Assembly: GCF_048593165.1 (NCBI RefSeq)
Contig: NZ_CP184271.1
DNA length: 64,000 nt
Origin: Pectobacterium sp013449375
Lineage (GTDB): Bacteria > Pseudomonadota > Gammaproteobacteria > Enterobacterales > Enterobacteriaceae
Strand: one strand, 5' to 3'
The notes under the pieces were generated by a model, which saw only the letters and a list, made by a program, of their open reading frames with translations, did no database searches and was not told where the DNA came from. The translations under genes were made by a program, and so were the position numbers. Positions 34,568 through 42,851 of the stretch are shown here, in pieces. Positions within the stretch are counted from its first letter, which is position 1. The number at the start of each line of letters is the position of its first letter.

Positions 34568-36052
34568 TTACTCTTTTCCTAAGATCATACGGCGTGCAAC
34601 AAAAGATTTTTTGGTGGCGCCGACACGTTCGTGACGAGCTAAATAACGGTAGCAGCCTGCGGAAAGGAACGCGCCGATAAACCAACTGAAGTTGGCGGCA
34701 TCGCGCCATTCTGGAGTAAAGCTGATAATCAGCCCAATGGCTACCGCAGGAATCAGCGCCATCAGTGCATTCGGATTGAAACCGTTTCGATACCAGTAGC
34801 GTCCTTTCGGCGTCGCGTCGAAGAGATCATCCACATAGACTTTCCCGCCTTTGATAACGTAGAAATCCATCAGCAGAATACCGAACAGTGGGCCGATGAA
34901 AGCACCAAGCACATCAAGCGTATAGTGAATCAGCTCTGGTGAGTTGAAAAGATTCCAGGGCGTGAGCAGAACGGAACCGACAGCGGCGATCATACCGCCG
35001 GTACGGAAGCTGATGCGCTGTGGTGAGCAATTTGAGAAATCGAAGGCCGGTGAGACAAAGTTGGCGACAATATTGATCCCGATGGTGGCGACAATCACGG
35101 TCAACACCCCCAGAGCCACCGCAACATCGCTACCAATGTGCGTGACGGTTTCGATGGGGTCGGTCATCATACGGCCAAATAATGACTGAGTGCCTGAAAC
35201 AATAATGACGGTGATAACAGAAAATAGCAGGAAATTAAACGGTAGCCCCCAGCGATTGCCGCGGCGGATTTCCTGCATACTTTTACCGTAGCGAGAGAAA
35301 TCACCAAAATTTAACAGCGGGCCGGAAAAGTAGGAAACGACGAGCGCCGTTGCGGTGAGCATCTGCCAGGTTTGTTCGCCAGCCGTCAGCGTTTTGCTAC
35401 TCAGGGTAAACGAAATATTTTCCCAGCCAGTTTGGTAAATAATCCAAGCAGCGAGCATCGTCATTACGACATAGACCGCTGGGCCGGCGAAATCGATGAA
35501 GCGTTTGATCGCATTCATGCCATGCCAAAATACCATGGCTTGCAGGAACCACATGATGCCAAAGCATATCCACCCTAACGTTGACAAGCCGAGCCAGTGG
35601 CTTTGCGTCAGAGGGGCGAGGTCTGGGTAAAACTTGAGTAGAACCAGCATCAGGGCATGCGCTGCCAGATAGGTTTGAATCCCGTACCACGCAAAGGCGA
35701 TTAAGCCACGGATTACCGCGGGAATATTGGCACCAAATACGCCGAATGCCTGACGGCAGATCACAGCGTAAGGCACACCGCTCATCTGGCTTGGTTTGGC
35801 CACAAGGTTGGCGCAGATCTGCACAATACAGATTCCCACCAGAAGACACAGTAATACCTGCCAGCTCGCTAATCCCAATGTGAAAAAGCTGGCGGCTACC
35901 ACATAACCCCCCATGCTGTGTACATCTGACATCCAGAAAGAAAAAATGTTGTACCAAGACCAGCTCTGAACGCGGGTCGGAGCCAGATCCTCATTACATA
36001 GTTTGGGGCTGTACGCACTACTGCCATTACCGGTATTGATATTTTTTGGCAT
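34568..36052 (-). CDS. NCS1-family permease, probably for allantoin or a purine (HpxC-like)
   Basis: A 494-residue transporter with about 12 helices of the nucleobase:cation symporter-1 family. The N-terminal SWSWYNIFSFWMSDVHSMGGY and the GVPYAVICRQAFGVFG region are NCS1 hallmarks shared with allantoin, hydantoin and cytosine permeases. AAGGAG lies 8 nt before the ATG. It is divergent from hpxS-hpxA-hpxB, the allantoin genes, with a GntR-type operator and a sigma-54-like promoter between. Allantoin is therefore the best guess for substrate, by position only; in Klebsiella the corresponding gene is, as I recall, hpxC. Confidence 0.85.
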   Translation of the reverse strand: MPKNINTGNGSSAYSPKLCNEDLAPTRVQSWSWYNIFSFWMSDVHSMGGYVVAASFFTLGLASWQVLLCLLVGICIVQICANLVAKPSQMSGVPYAVICRQAFGVFGANIPAVIRGLIAFAWYGIQTYLAAHALMLVLLKFYPDLAPLTQSHWLGLSTLGWICFGIMWFLQAMVFWHGMNAIKRFIDFAGPAVYVVMTMLAAWIIYQTGWENISFTLSSKTLTAGEQTWQMLTATALVVSYFSGPLLNFGDFSRYGKSMQEIRRGNRWGLPFNFLLFSVITVIIVSGTQSLFGRMMTDPIETVTHIGSDVAVALGVLTVIVATIGINIVANFVSPAFDFSNCSPQRISFRTGGMIAAVGSVLLTPWNLFNSPELIHYTLDVLGAFIGPLFGILLMDFYVIKGGKVYVDDLFDATPKGRYWYRNGFNPNALMALIPAVAIGLIISFTPEWRDAANFSWFIGAFLSAGCYRYLARHERVGATKKSFVARRMILGKE

Positions 36053-36111
36053 GGAATCTGCTCCTTTTACCCTAGTCGTGAAATGAATGACGTTGTGTGT
36101 AAAAACGACGT

Positions 36112-36128
36112 TGCATGAATCAGGCCAA
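36112..36128 (-). promoter_or_regulatory. Possible sigma-54 promoter of the NCS1 permease
   Basis: On the minus strand TTGGCCT-GATTC-ATGCA keeps GG-N10-GC about 60 bp upstream of the permease ATG. It is weaker than the hpxO and guaD promoters at the flanking positions. Confidence 0.5.
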
Positions 36129-36136
36129 AATTCATT

Positions 36137-36152
36137 TTTTTGTATACAAAAA
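36137..36152. promoter_or_regulatory. GntR-type operator between the permease and hpxS
   Basis: TTTTTGTATACAAAAA is a perfect 16-bp palindrome with the TGTATACA core common for FadR-subfamily GntR regulators. It lies 50-65 bp upstream of hpxS and next to the permease promoter, so HpxS could control both directions. The core recurs inside hpxA. Confidence 0.7.
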
Positions 36153-36201
36153 TGATCTCTAGTGTGTACGATTTAGAGGGTTGTGATAACGGGAAGATGA
36201 G

Positions 36202-36924
36202 ATGAACTACACGTACGGACTTGAAAACGAAGCATTCTCCCAGCAAAAAGACGATGTTATTTATCAGGCGTTACTCAATGCCATTGTGGAGCATCAACTG
36301 TTGCCGGGAACAAAATTACCTGAGGAAGCGCTGGCGGACGTGTTTGATGTGAGCAGAACGGGGATCCGCAAGGTTTTGCAGCGTCTCGCTGTGGTGCAAA
36401 TGATCACATTAACGCCCAAGCGTGGTGCGCAGGTATCGACACCCTCAGTGGAAGAAGCGCGGGAGATTTTTCAAACACGCCGTTTCATTGAGTGTGCCAA
36501 TCTACCCGATGTGGTTTCTCACTGTCGCTCTCCTCATCTGGCGGCATTAAATAAACTGATTGCGGCGGAGCAATTGGCGCACGCCGCTCAAAACGGCGCG
36601 GAGGCGATTCGTTTGTCTGCCGCTTTCCATATTCAGCTACAGGCGATTTCAGGGAACTCGGTATTAACGGGAATTGTTTCACAGCTAACGCTTCGCTCAT
36701 CGTTGGTTATTGCCGCTTATGGTGCGCCGTGGCAACAAGGATGCCGGTGTCACGATCATCACGACCTCCTCGCACTGCTGCGGGATAAAGATGTTCTGGC
36801 GTTGTCTGAGACGATGACGCGACATTTCGACGATATTGTTGCCAGCTTGCGTTTTGACCGCGATGAAAACACCGAGCCTGATTTTTGTCGTTTGTTTGGT
36901 CATCTCAAGGAGAAACGCACGTGA
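36202..36924 (+). CDS. hpxS: HpxS-like GntR-family regulator
   Basis: A 240-residue FadR-subfamily GntR regulator. Residues 15-80 form the winged helix (LPGTKLPEEALADVFDVSRTGIRKVLQRLA), and residues 90-225 the all-helical FCD ligand domain with conserved metal-ligand histidines (AAFHIQL, RCHDHHDLL, TRHFDDIV). It leads the operon with the allantoin racemase and allantoinase genes, as hpxS does in Klebsiella. The TTTTTGTATACAAAAA palindrome upstream is its probable site. Whether it represses or activates is not visible. Confidence 0.85.
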   Translation: MNYTYGLENEAFSQQKDDVIYQALLNAIVEHQLLPGTKLPEEALADVFDVSRTGIRKVLQRLAVVQMITLTPKRGAQVSTPSVEEAREIFQTRRFIECANLPDVVSHCRSPHLAALNKLIAAEQLAHAAQNGAEAIRLSAAFHIQLQAISGNSVLTGIVSQLTLRSSLVIAAYGAPWQQGCRCHDHHDLLALLRDKDVLALSETMTRHFDDIVASLRFDRDENTEPDFCRLFGHLKEKRT

Positions 36925-37658
36925 AACCGTTGCTGATTCAGGTCATTAACCCCAACACCAGCCTCGCGATGACGGACACGATTGGTACGGCGGCTCGTGC
37001 TGCTGCCGCACCAGGGACGGAGATTATTGCTGTGTCACCTTCTCAGGGCGTGCCTTCTATTGAAGGGCATTTTGATGAAGCAATCGCGGCGGTTGGCGTA
37101 TTGGAGCAGGTTAAGCAGGGGAAAGCGCAAGGGGTAGACGGGCATATTATTGCCTGCTTTGGTGATCCTGGTTTACTCGCGGCGCGTGAGGTGGCCAGCA
37201 AACCCGTGATTGGCATTGCAGAGGCCGCCATGCACATGGCGACGTTGGTCGCGACTCGCTTTTCTATTGTCACCACGTTACCGCGCACCGTGATTATCGC
37301 ACGCCATTTATTACAGCGTTATGGCTTTGAACATCACTGTGCTGCGCTGCACGCGATCGATCTGCCGGTGCTTGCGCTGGAGCAAGATAGCGGTATCGCG
37401 CAAACGAAAGTGCGAGAGTATTGTATACAATCTTTGCGCCAAGATGGCGTAGGCGCGATTGTACTGGGTTGTGGCGGCATGGCTGATCTGGCGCAAGCGC
37501 TGACCGAAGAGCTGTCCATACCGGTCATTGATGGCGTGAGCGCCGCCGTCAAACTGATTGAATCATTATCGGCACTGAGACTGACAACCAGTAAGCACGG
37601 TGACCTGGATTATCCTGTAGCCAAGCCGTTGAGCGGCATGTTTAGCACGTTGCGTTAA
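36921..37658 (+). CDS. hpxA: HpxA, allantoin racemase
   Basis: Asp/Glu/hydantoin racemase-family enzyme of 245 residues that interconverts R- and S-allantoin so that both can be degraded. The two catalytic cysteines are Cys79 (IIACFGDPGLL) and Cys184 (VLGCGGMADL); the N-terminal INPNTS motif is typical. The start is the GTG at 36921, overlapping the hpxS stop by 4 bp with AAGGAG upstream. hpxB follows after an 11-bp gap. A GntR-like palindrome lies inside the coding region. Confidence 0.92.
   Translation: MKPLLIQVINPNTSLAMTDTIGTAARAAAAPGTEIIAVSPSQGVPSIEGHFDEAIAAVGVLEQVKQGKAQGVDGHIIACFGDPGLLAAREVASKPVIGIAEAAMHMATLVATRFSIVTTLPRTVIIARHLLQRYGFEHHCAALHAIDLPVLALEQDSGIAQTKVREYCIQSLRQDGVGAIVLGCGGMADLAQALTEELSIPVIDGVSAAVKLIESLSALRLTTSKHGDLDYPVAKPLSGMFSTLR
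37421..37430. promoter_or_regulatory. Intragenic copy of the GntR-type operator core
   Basis: TTGTATACAA, identical to the core of the operator at 36137-36152, occurs inside hpxA, 1.28 kb downstream. It also extends one base each side as ATTGTATACAAT. It may be a roadblock or looping site, or chance. Confidence 0.35.
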
Positions 37659-37669
37659 GGAATAAGACA

Positions 37670-38626
37670 ATGATAAAAGAATCTGCCGCATTGATTGGTA
37701 TTGCCGATGAAGATTATCCACGCGATCTCATTGGCTATGCCGGAAATCCCCCCCACGCTAATTGGCCTGGAAATGCCAGGATCGCGGTACAATTTGTACT
37801 GAACTACGAAGAAGGCGCGGAAAATAATGTCCTGCATGGTGATGCAGGATCGGAACAATTTCTGTCCGATATCATCGGCGCAGCAAGTTATCCCGATCGC
37901 CATATGTCGATGGATTCGCTGTATGAATATGGGTCACGCGCAGGATTTTGGCGCATTCATCAGGAGTTTCAGCGACGTGGTTTGCCGCTGACGGTATTTG
38001 GCGTCGCGATGGCGTTGGCACGTAATCCGGCTATTGTCGAGGCGATAAAATCGGCTGACTATGATGTGATGAGCCATGGCTGGCGTTGGATTCATTACCA
38101 AAATATGGATATCGACACAGAACGTGAGCATATGCATAAAGCGATAGACGTGCAGACAGCACTGTTCGGCCAGCCACCACTGGGTTGGTATACCGGCCGA
38201 GACAGTCCCAATACCCGTCAGTTGGTCGTTGAGCATGACAATTTTTGGTATGACAGCGACTATTATGGCGACGATCTCCCGTTCTGGATGCCGGTGAAAA
38301 AAAGTAATGGTGACGTGCATCCACATCTTATTGTCCCATACACTCTGGATGCTAATGACATGCGTTTTGCCTCACCGCAGGGCTTTAACAGCGGTGAACA
38401 GTTTTTTAGTTATCTGAAAGACAGTTTCGATGTGCTCTACGAAGAAGGGGAAACGGCACCAAAAATGTTATCGATTGGGATGCACTGCCGCTTACTCGGG
38501 AGGCCTGGGCGTTTCCGTGCGTTACAGCGCTTTCTGGATTACATTCAACAGCATGATCGGGTGTGGATTTGCCGCCGACAGGATATTGCAGAACACTGGC
38601 GCCAGCATCACCCGTATGTGGCGTAA
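37670..38626 (+). CDS. hpxB: HpxB/PuuE-type allantoinase (polysaccharide deacetylase fold)
   Basis: Hydrolyses S-allantoin to allantoate. The 318-residue chain belongs to the metal-independent PuuE branch, unrelated to the zinc amidohydrolase AllB. Signature regions are DLIGYAGNPPHANWPGNARI at the N-terminus, FVLNYEEGAENN, DVMSHGWRWI and MHCRLLGRPGR. No purine-degrading gene after this step (allantoate hydrolase, ureidoglycolate enzymes) lies in the window, so allantoate is the end of the local pathway. A terminator follows within 60 bp. Confidence 0.93.
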   Translation: MIKESAALIGIADEDYPRDLIGYAGNPPHANWPGNARIAVQFVLNYEEGAENNVLHGDAGSEQFLSDIIGAASYPDRHMSMDSLYEYGSRAGFWRIHQEFQRRGLPLTVFGVAMALARNPAIVEAIKSADYDVMSHGWRWIHYQNMDIDTEREHMHKAIDVQTALFGQPPLGWYTGRDSPNTRQLVVEHDNFWYDSDYYGDDLPFWMPVKKSNGDVHPHLIVPYTLDANDMRFASPQGFNSGEQFFSYLKDSFDVLYEEGETAPKMLSIGMHCRLLGRPGRFRALQRFLDYIQQHDRVWICRRQDIAEHWRQHHPYVA

Positions 38627-38650
38627 TGGCGATAGGTTCTACCACAAACA

Positions 38651-38678
38651 AAAATGGCTACCGGATGGCAGCCATTTT
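38651..38678. terminator. Bidirectional terminator of hpxSAB and the micro-peptide genes
   Basis: AAAATGGCT-N10-AGCCATTTT forms a 9-bp stem. On the minus strand the stem is followed by a run of Ts (CCATTTTTG), which makes it a good terminator for the two small minus-strand genes, and it also serves hpxB on the plus strand. Confidence 0.75.
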
Positions 38679-38704
38679 AGGGTGGTTAACGTACTTCAGT
38701 ACGA

Positions 38705-38791
38705 TTAACGGAAGATAGCGTGGGGGTTAACACCGCGATAGGTTTTGCCCAACGCTTTTAATATTTGATTGATTTTGCGGACAACGCGCAT
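38705..38791 (-). CDS. Micro-peptide 2, 28 residues, strongly basic
   Basis: Begins MRVVRKINQILKALGK and ends GVNPHAIFR. The N-terminal half can form an amphipathic cationic helix. The ATG at 38791 has GGGGA 9-10 nt upstream. It follows micro-peptide 1 after 28 nt on the same strand and is followed by a terminator with a T run, so the pair looks like a real bicistronic transcript. No homologue is recognised. Antimicrobial, membrane-active or signalling roles are all possible; a chance frame cannot be excluded. Confidence 0.5.
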   Translation of the reverse strand: MRVVRKINQILKALGKTYRGVNPHAIFR

Positions 38792-38819
38792 CTTTTTTAT
38801 CCCCACGATTCTTAAATAA

Positions 38820-38891
38820 TTATTGGTTGAAAGTACCAAAGTTGATGTTGATGTTTTCAAACATAGCGATGATTTTGTTCAGCAGTTTCAT
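38820..38891 (-). CDS. Micro-peptide 1, 23 residues
   Basis: Begins MKLLNKIIAMFENI and ends NFGTFNQ. GAGGA lies 7 nt before the ATG at 38891, a good ribosome-binding site; another ATG two codons upstream is too close to it. It has an amphipathic N-terminal stretch and no clear membrane span. A sigma-70-type promoter and a CRP-like palindrome lie about 50-110 bp upstream. I recognise no family. A longer frame through the promoter to 39236 exists but would read across the regulatory sites. Confidence 0.5.
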   Translation of the reverse strand: MKLLNKIIAMFENININFGTFNQ

Positions 38892-38946
38892 GGTCATTTC
38901 CTCATTGTTAGTTGATTGTTTTTCTGTGATGCTGTTCACGTTTTTA

Positions 38947-38975
38947 AGAATACTCGCACTGATACGGGTGGTCAA
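38947..38975 (-). promoter_or_regulatory. Sigma-70 promoter of the micro-peptide genes
   Basis: On the minus strand -35 TTGACC and -10 TATTCT are 17 bp apart, giving a start near 38940 and a leader of about 50 nt to micro-peptide 1. Confidence 0.65.
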
Positions 38976-39008
38976 CTTTTTTGTGATGAAAATCACAAAA
39001 AAGTGAAC
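38971..39008. promoter_or_regulatory. CRP-type palindrome
   Basis: TGTGA-N6-TCACA at 38982-38997 is a perfect CRP core. The symmetry extends over 38 bp (arms 38971-38987 and 38992-39008, 15 of 17 matching). The centre is at about -49.5 from the predicted start and the left arm covers the -35, so repression or activation from another start are both possible. Confidence 0.65.
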
Positions 39009-39321
39009 GATCAGTTTGTGAGGAGTAAACCGCTGTTTTGATTTCCGTCTAAGAACCCTTTCTGCTTTTTCTTCATACTGACCCATTTTCAGCGCGTGGT
39101 CTGATTGAGCATTACCTGCACTCGCTGTGTGCTTCGTTATCGGACAGATGACGTGAGATAGGTAAATTGTCTCGATTAGCAGTTGAAATACGCGCGGGTG
39201 AAGCGGGATAATCACGCGCTTCACATTGCCTGACACCGTCTTATCCAGCTTGTTTTAATACAGCCTGTCTTGATACCGCAGTGTCTTGATAAGACAACGT
39301 TTTCCGGTTTTGCATTCAGCG

Positions 39322-39337
39322 AGTTAATCGTTTGCGT
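39322..39337. promoter_or_regulatory. PurR-like box upstream of ghxP
   Basis: AGTTAATCGTTTGCGT matches the PurR consensus ACGCAAACGTTTGCGT at 12 of 16 positions, with a perfect right half. It lies about 105 bp upstream of ghxP. Purine permeases of this family are PurR-controlled in E. coli. Confidence 0.5.
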
Positions 39338-39442
39338 GCGGTTCATCGGGTACGCCAGTGAAGTTGTTGCGCTTGCGGAGCAAGGCTGCGGAAATCGGTC
39401 AAAGTGATCGTAAATAATAATGGCATTTCAGGGGATACCACC

Positions 39443-40789
39443 ATGTCAAACACCACCCGTCAGGCAGGCTCGCTTGATGCTTTTTTTAAAATTACACAGC
39501 GCGGCAGTAACGTGCGTCAGGAAGTGTTAGCAGGCCTGACGACGTTCCTGGCGATGGTTTACTCCGTGATTGTGGTGCCGAGTATGTTAGGCAAGGCCGG
39601 CTTTCCGCCTGCTGCCGTGTTCGTTGCAACCTGCCTGGTAGCTGGATTGGGGTCGCTGCTGATGGGGTTGTGGGCCAATCTGCCGATGGCAATTGGCTGT
39701 GCGATTTCACTGACGGCGTTCACCGCATTCAGTCTGGTGCTGGGGCAACAAATCAGCATCCCTGTGGCGCTGGGGGCGATCTTCCTGATGGGCGTGCTGT
39801 TTACCCTCATTTCCGTCACGGGCATCCGCTCCTGGATCTTACGTAATCTGCCGATGGGCGTGGCGCACGGAACGGGGATTGGTATTGGCCTGTTTCTGTT
39901 GATTATTGCGGCTAATGGCGTGGGACTGGTCATAAAAAATCCGATTGATGGCTTGCCTGTCGCACTGGGTGATTTCACTTCTTTCCCCGTTGTTATGTCT
40001 TTGCTGGGTTTGGCAGCGACCATCGGTTTAGAGAAGCGTCGCGTACCGGGCGGTATCCTGCTGGTTATCATCGCGATCTCTATTCTGGGGCTGATTTTTG
40101 ACCCGAAGGTAAAATATGCGGGCTTCTTTGCATTACCGAGCCTGACGGCGGCTGACGGTTCGTCGCTGATCTTCAGTCTGGATATCATGGGCGCATTGCA
40201 GCCGATGGTGTTACCGAGCGTGCTGGCGCTGGTGATGACTGCGGTCTTCGATGCCACTGGTACTATCCGTGCCGTTGCCGGACAGGCGAATCTGTTGGAT
40301 AAAGACGGGCAAATTATCAACGGTGGTAAAGCGCTGACCGCAGACTCCGTGAGCAGCATTTTCTCCAGCTTGGTCGGGACGTCACCGGCGGCAGTTTACA
40401 TCGAATCTGCGGCGGGTACGGCAGCCGGTGGTAAAACGGGCTTAACGGCAACCGTAGTGGGTGTGCTGTTCCTGCTGCTGCTGTTTGTCTCTCCATTGGC
40501 GTATCTGGTGCCTGGCTATGCTACTGCACCTGCGCTGATGTACGTTGGCCTGCTGATGCTGGGTAACGTCTCCAAACTGAACTTTGATGACTTTGTGGAT
40601 GCGATGTCTGGTCTGGTCTGTGCCGTATTCATCGTACTGACCTGTAACATTGTGACCGGTATCATGCTGGGCTTTGGCGCGCTGGTATTAGGCCGTATCT
40701 GCGCTGGTGAATGGCGTAAACTGAACATCGGCACCGTCATTATCGCTGTCGCGCTGGTGGTGTTTTATGCGGGCGGCTGGGCGCTGTAA
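39443..40789 (+). CDS. ghxP: GhxP, guanine/hypoxanthine permease (NCS2 AzgA type)
   Basis: A 448-residue, multi-helix proton symporter for guanine and hypoxanthine, nearly collinear with E. coli YjcD. Signatures include RQEVLAGLTTFLAMVYSVIVVP, the GIGLFLLIIAANGVG helix and FDATGTIRAVAGQANLLD. The ATG at 39443 has AGGGGAT upstream; a frame extending to 39404 is rejected. It imports the substrates of GuaD and XdhAB encoded nearby. It is followed by yjcE, the same neighbour as in E. coli. Confidence 0.93.
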   Translation: MSNTTRQAGSLDAFFKITQRGSNVRQEVLAGLTTFLAMVYSVIVVPSMLGKAGFPPAAVFVATCLVAGLGSLLMGLWANLPMAIGCAISLTAFTAFSLVLGQQISIPVALGAIFLMGVLFTLISVTGIRSWILRNLPMGVAHGTGIGIGLFLLIIAANGVGLVIKNPIDGLPVALGDFTSFPVVMSLLGLAATIGLEKRRVPGGILLVIIAISILGLIFDPKVKYAGFFALPSLTAADGSSLIFSLDIMGALQPMVLPSVLALVMTAVFDATGTIRAVAGQANLLDKDGQIINGGKALTADSVSSIFSSLVGTSPAAVYIESAAGTAAGGKTGLTATVVGVLFLLLLFVSPLAYLVPGYATAPALMYVGLLMLGNVSKLNFDDFVDAMSGLVCAVFIVLTCNIVTGIMLGFGALVLGRICAGEWRKLNIGTVIIAVALVVFYAGGWAL

Positions 40790-41067
40790 TCCCTTCCAAC
40801 AGACCTTCTGGCGCGGTCCAGAAGGTTTGTCACTTCTTGTCTTTCCTTCCTCTTTCTCTTTTCTATTACGTCCCACGCCAAACGCGATTTTATGTGCCCT
40901 TTTATTGCCTTTGGGTTGATGTTACTTGTGTGATAATCAATCTTGTTATTAATCCAGATTTCGGCCAAAAAGCCATTTTCATACCGGGTTAAATGCGTTA
41001 AATATGGAAGGGTATTTGCTCGCTGACAGGTAGAATTTTTTGATTTAGGAGTACGTCTAAGGAAAGC

Positions 41068-42714
41068 ATGGAAATATTTTTTACGATTCTTATTTTGACC
41101 CTGGTGGTATCTCTGTCTGGGGTGATTACCCGCATTTTACCTTTTCAAATTCCTCTGCCTTTAATGCAAATTGCGCTGGGTGCCATCCTTGCCTGGCCCC
41201 ATTTTGGTCTGCATGTTGATTTCAATCCCGAGTTGTTTATGGTGCTCTTCATTCCGCCGCTGCTGTTTGCTGACGGCTGGAAAACGCCGACGCGTGAGTT
41301 TCTGCGGCACGGTCGGGAGATTATTGGTTTGGCGCTGGTTCTGGTACTGATTACCGTGGTGGGCATTGGTTATTTCATCTACTGGATGGTGCCAGGCATG
41401 CCGCTGATTGCGGCCTTCGCACTGGCCGCCGTGCTGTCGCCAACGGATGCCGTAGCGCTGTCTGGTATCGTGGGTGAAGATCGTATTCCGAAAAAGTTGA
41501 TGGGCATTTTGCAGGGCGAAGCGTTGATGAACGATGCGTCCGGTCTGGTGTCGCTAAAATTTGCTGTTGCGATTGCGATGGGCACGATGGTCTTTACGGT
41601 TTCTGGCGCGACGTTAGCATTCATTCAGGTTGCGCTAGGGGGCTTACTGGCAGGTATCGGTATTACCTGGCTGTATAGTAAATCATTGCGAGTGATCAGC
41701 CGTTGGAGCGGTGGTGATGCTGCAACACAAACGGTACTGCTGTTACTGTTGCCTTTCGCAGCTTATTTGATTGCTGAACACATTGGTGTTTCAGGGATTC
41801 TTGCGGCGGTGGCATCGGGGATGACGATCGGTCAGTCTGGGGTAATCCGTAATGCACCATTAGCGATGAGGCTACGTGCCAATAGCGTGTGGTCGATGCT
41901 GGAATTCGTGTTTAACGGCATGGTGTTCATCATGCTGGGCCTGCAACTACCGGATATTCTGGAAACGTCAATCACCCAAGCTGAACTGGATCCTACCGTT
42001 GAAACCTGGATATTGTTTAGCGATATTTTCATCATCTACGGTGCTTTATTGCTGCTGCGTTTCTGCTGGCTGTGGGTGATGAAAAGATACAGCATGCACA
42101 TCCAGAAAAAACGCCCGATGGTCTTCGCCGAGTTTTCTACGCGCGAGTTGTGGATCGCCTCTTTTGCGGGTGTGCGTGGGGCGATTACACTGGCGGGTGT
42201 ACTGTCTATTCCGCTGCTACTGACGGACGGTACGGCGTTCCCGTCTCGTTATCAATTGGTGCTCATCGCTACAGGTGTCATCCTGTTTTCTCTGTTTTGT
42301 GGTGTGCTGGCTTTACCCCTTTTACTACGCGGTGTGGTGGTGGCGGACAAAGCGGCACATGCTAAAGAAATTCGCATGGCGCGTATGGCGGTGGCAGAAG
42401 TCGCGATTAAAAGCATGCACAAAATGGAGGAGCGTCTGGCGGCCGATCGGGAGGAAAACATTGATGAGCAGGTGCTGAAAGAAGTCAGCGCGCGCGTCAT
42501 CGGTAATCTGCGCCGACGGCTAATCGATAAAGACGATCCTGAGAATGGCCTGCTGATTGAGAATCTGGAGCGGCGTTTTCGCCTGACCGCCCTGAATTCG
42601 GAACGTGCGGAGCTGTATCATCTTCGCGCCACGCAGCAGATCAGCAATGAGACGTTGCAAAAAATGCTGCGCGATCTCGATCTGATGGAAGCGCTGTTGA
42701 TCGAAAATGAGTAA
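41068..42714 (+). CDS. yjcE: YjcE, CPA1-family Na+/H+ antiporter
   Basis: A 548-residue cation:proton antiporter. Twelve or so helices fill residues 1-430 and a charged helical cytoplasmic tail follows. The ion-binding region is LSPTDAVALSGIV near residue 128 and EALMNDASGLVSLKFAVA near 150, where the ND pair is the transport centre. Length and sequence match E. coli YjcE (549 residues). It has a 278-bp leader region after ghxP and ends in a strong terminator, so it is probably its own unit. Confidence 0.92.
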   Translation: MEIFFTILILTLVVSLSGVITRILPFQIPLPLMQIALGAILAWPHFGLHVDFNPELFMVLFIPPLLFADGWKTPTREFLRHGREIIGLALVLVLITVVGIGYFIYWMVPGMPLIAAFALAAVLSPTDAVALSGIVGEDRIPKKLMGILQGEALMNDASGLVSLKFAVAIAMGTMVFTVSGATLAFIQVALGGLLAGIGITWLYSKSLRVISRWSGGDAATQTVLLLLLPFAAYLIAEHIGVSGILAAVASGMTIGQSGVIRNAPLAMRLRANSVWSMLEFVFNGMVFIMLGLQLPDILETSITQAELDPTVETWILFSDIFIIYGALLLLRFCWLWVMKRYSMHIQKKRPMVFAEFSTRELWIASFAGVRGAITLAGVLSIPLLLTDGTAFPSRYQLVLIATGVILFSLFCGVLALPLLLRGVVVADKAAHAKEIRMARMAVAEVAIKSMHKMEERLAADREENIDEQVLKEVSARVIGNLRRRLIDKDDPENGLLIENLERRFRLTALNSERAELYHLRATQQISNETLQKMLRDLDLMEALLIENE

Positions 42715-42775
42715 AACGCGGTGAGACGATCCCCGCTACCGCGTTGATTTCTTTCTCTTCTCTTTCCTTTCTTAA

Positions 42776-42809
42776 CATCCCCATGGTGTAAGCGATGGGG
42801 ATGTTTTTT
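42776..42809 (+). terminator. Rho-independent terminator of yjcE
   Basis: CATCCCCAT-N10-ATGGGGATG is a perfect 9-bp stem followed by six Ts. Confidence 0.9.
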
Positions 42810-42851
42810 ATGCGTCCAGCCTAAGAGCGACGTCAGAGGATTGTAAACTGC

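Larger units (their letters stand above)
38627..39442. other. Region between hpxB and ghxP
   Basis: 816 bp. It holds a bidirectional terminator, two very small minus-strand genes with their promoter and CRP-like site, and a PurR-like box for ghxP, each listed separately. Nothing is seen in 39010-39320 except a short direct repeat TGTCTTGATA at 39266 and 39282. Confidence 0.6.

Noticed and set aside
38820..39236. 138-codon minus-strand frame ending in micro-peptide 1
   Set aside because: It would read through the CRP-type palindrome and the predicted promoter, has mixed low-complexity composition and no recognisable domain. Only the last 23 codons have a well-placed ribosome-binding site.
39238..39442. 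Purine riboswitch ahead of ghxP
   Set aside because: No conserved purine-aptamer core was recognised. A PurR-like box explains the control better.
39559..40359. 266-codon frame antisense to ghxP
   Set aside because: It lies wholly opposite a strongly conserved permease gene. The composition follows from the codon bias of ghxP.
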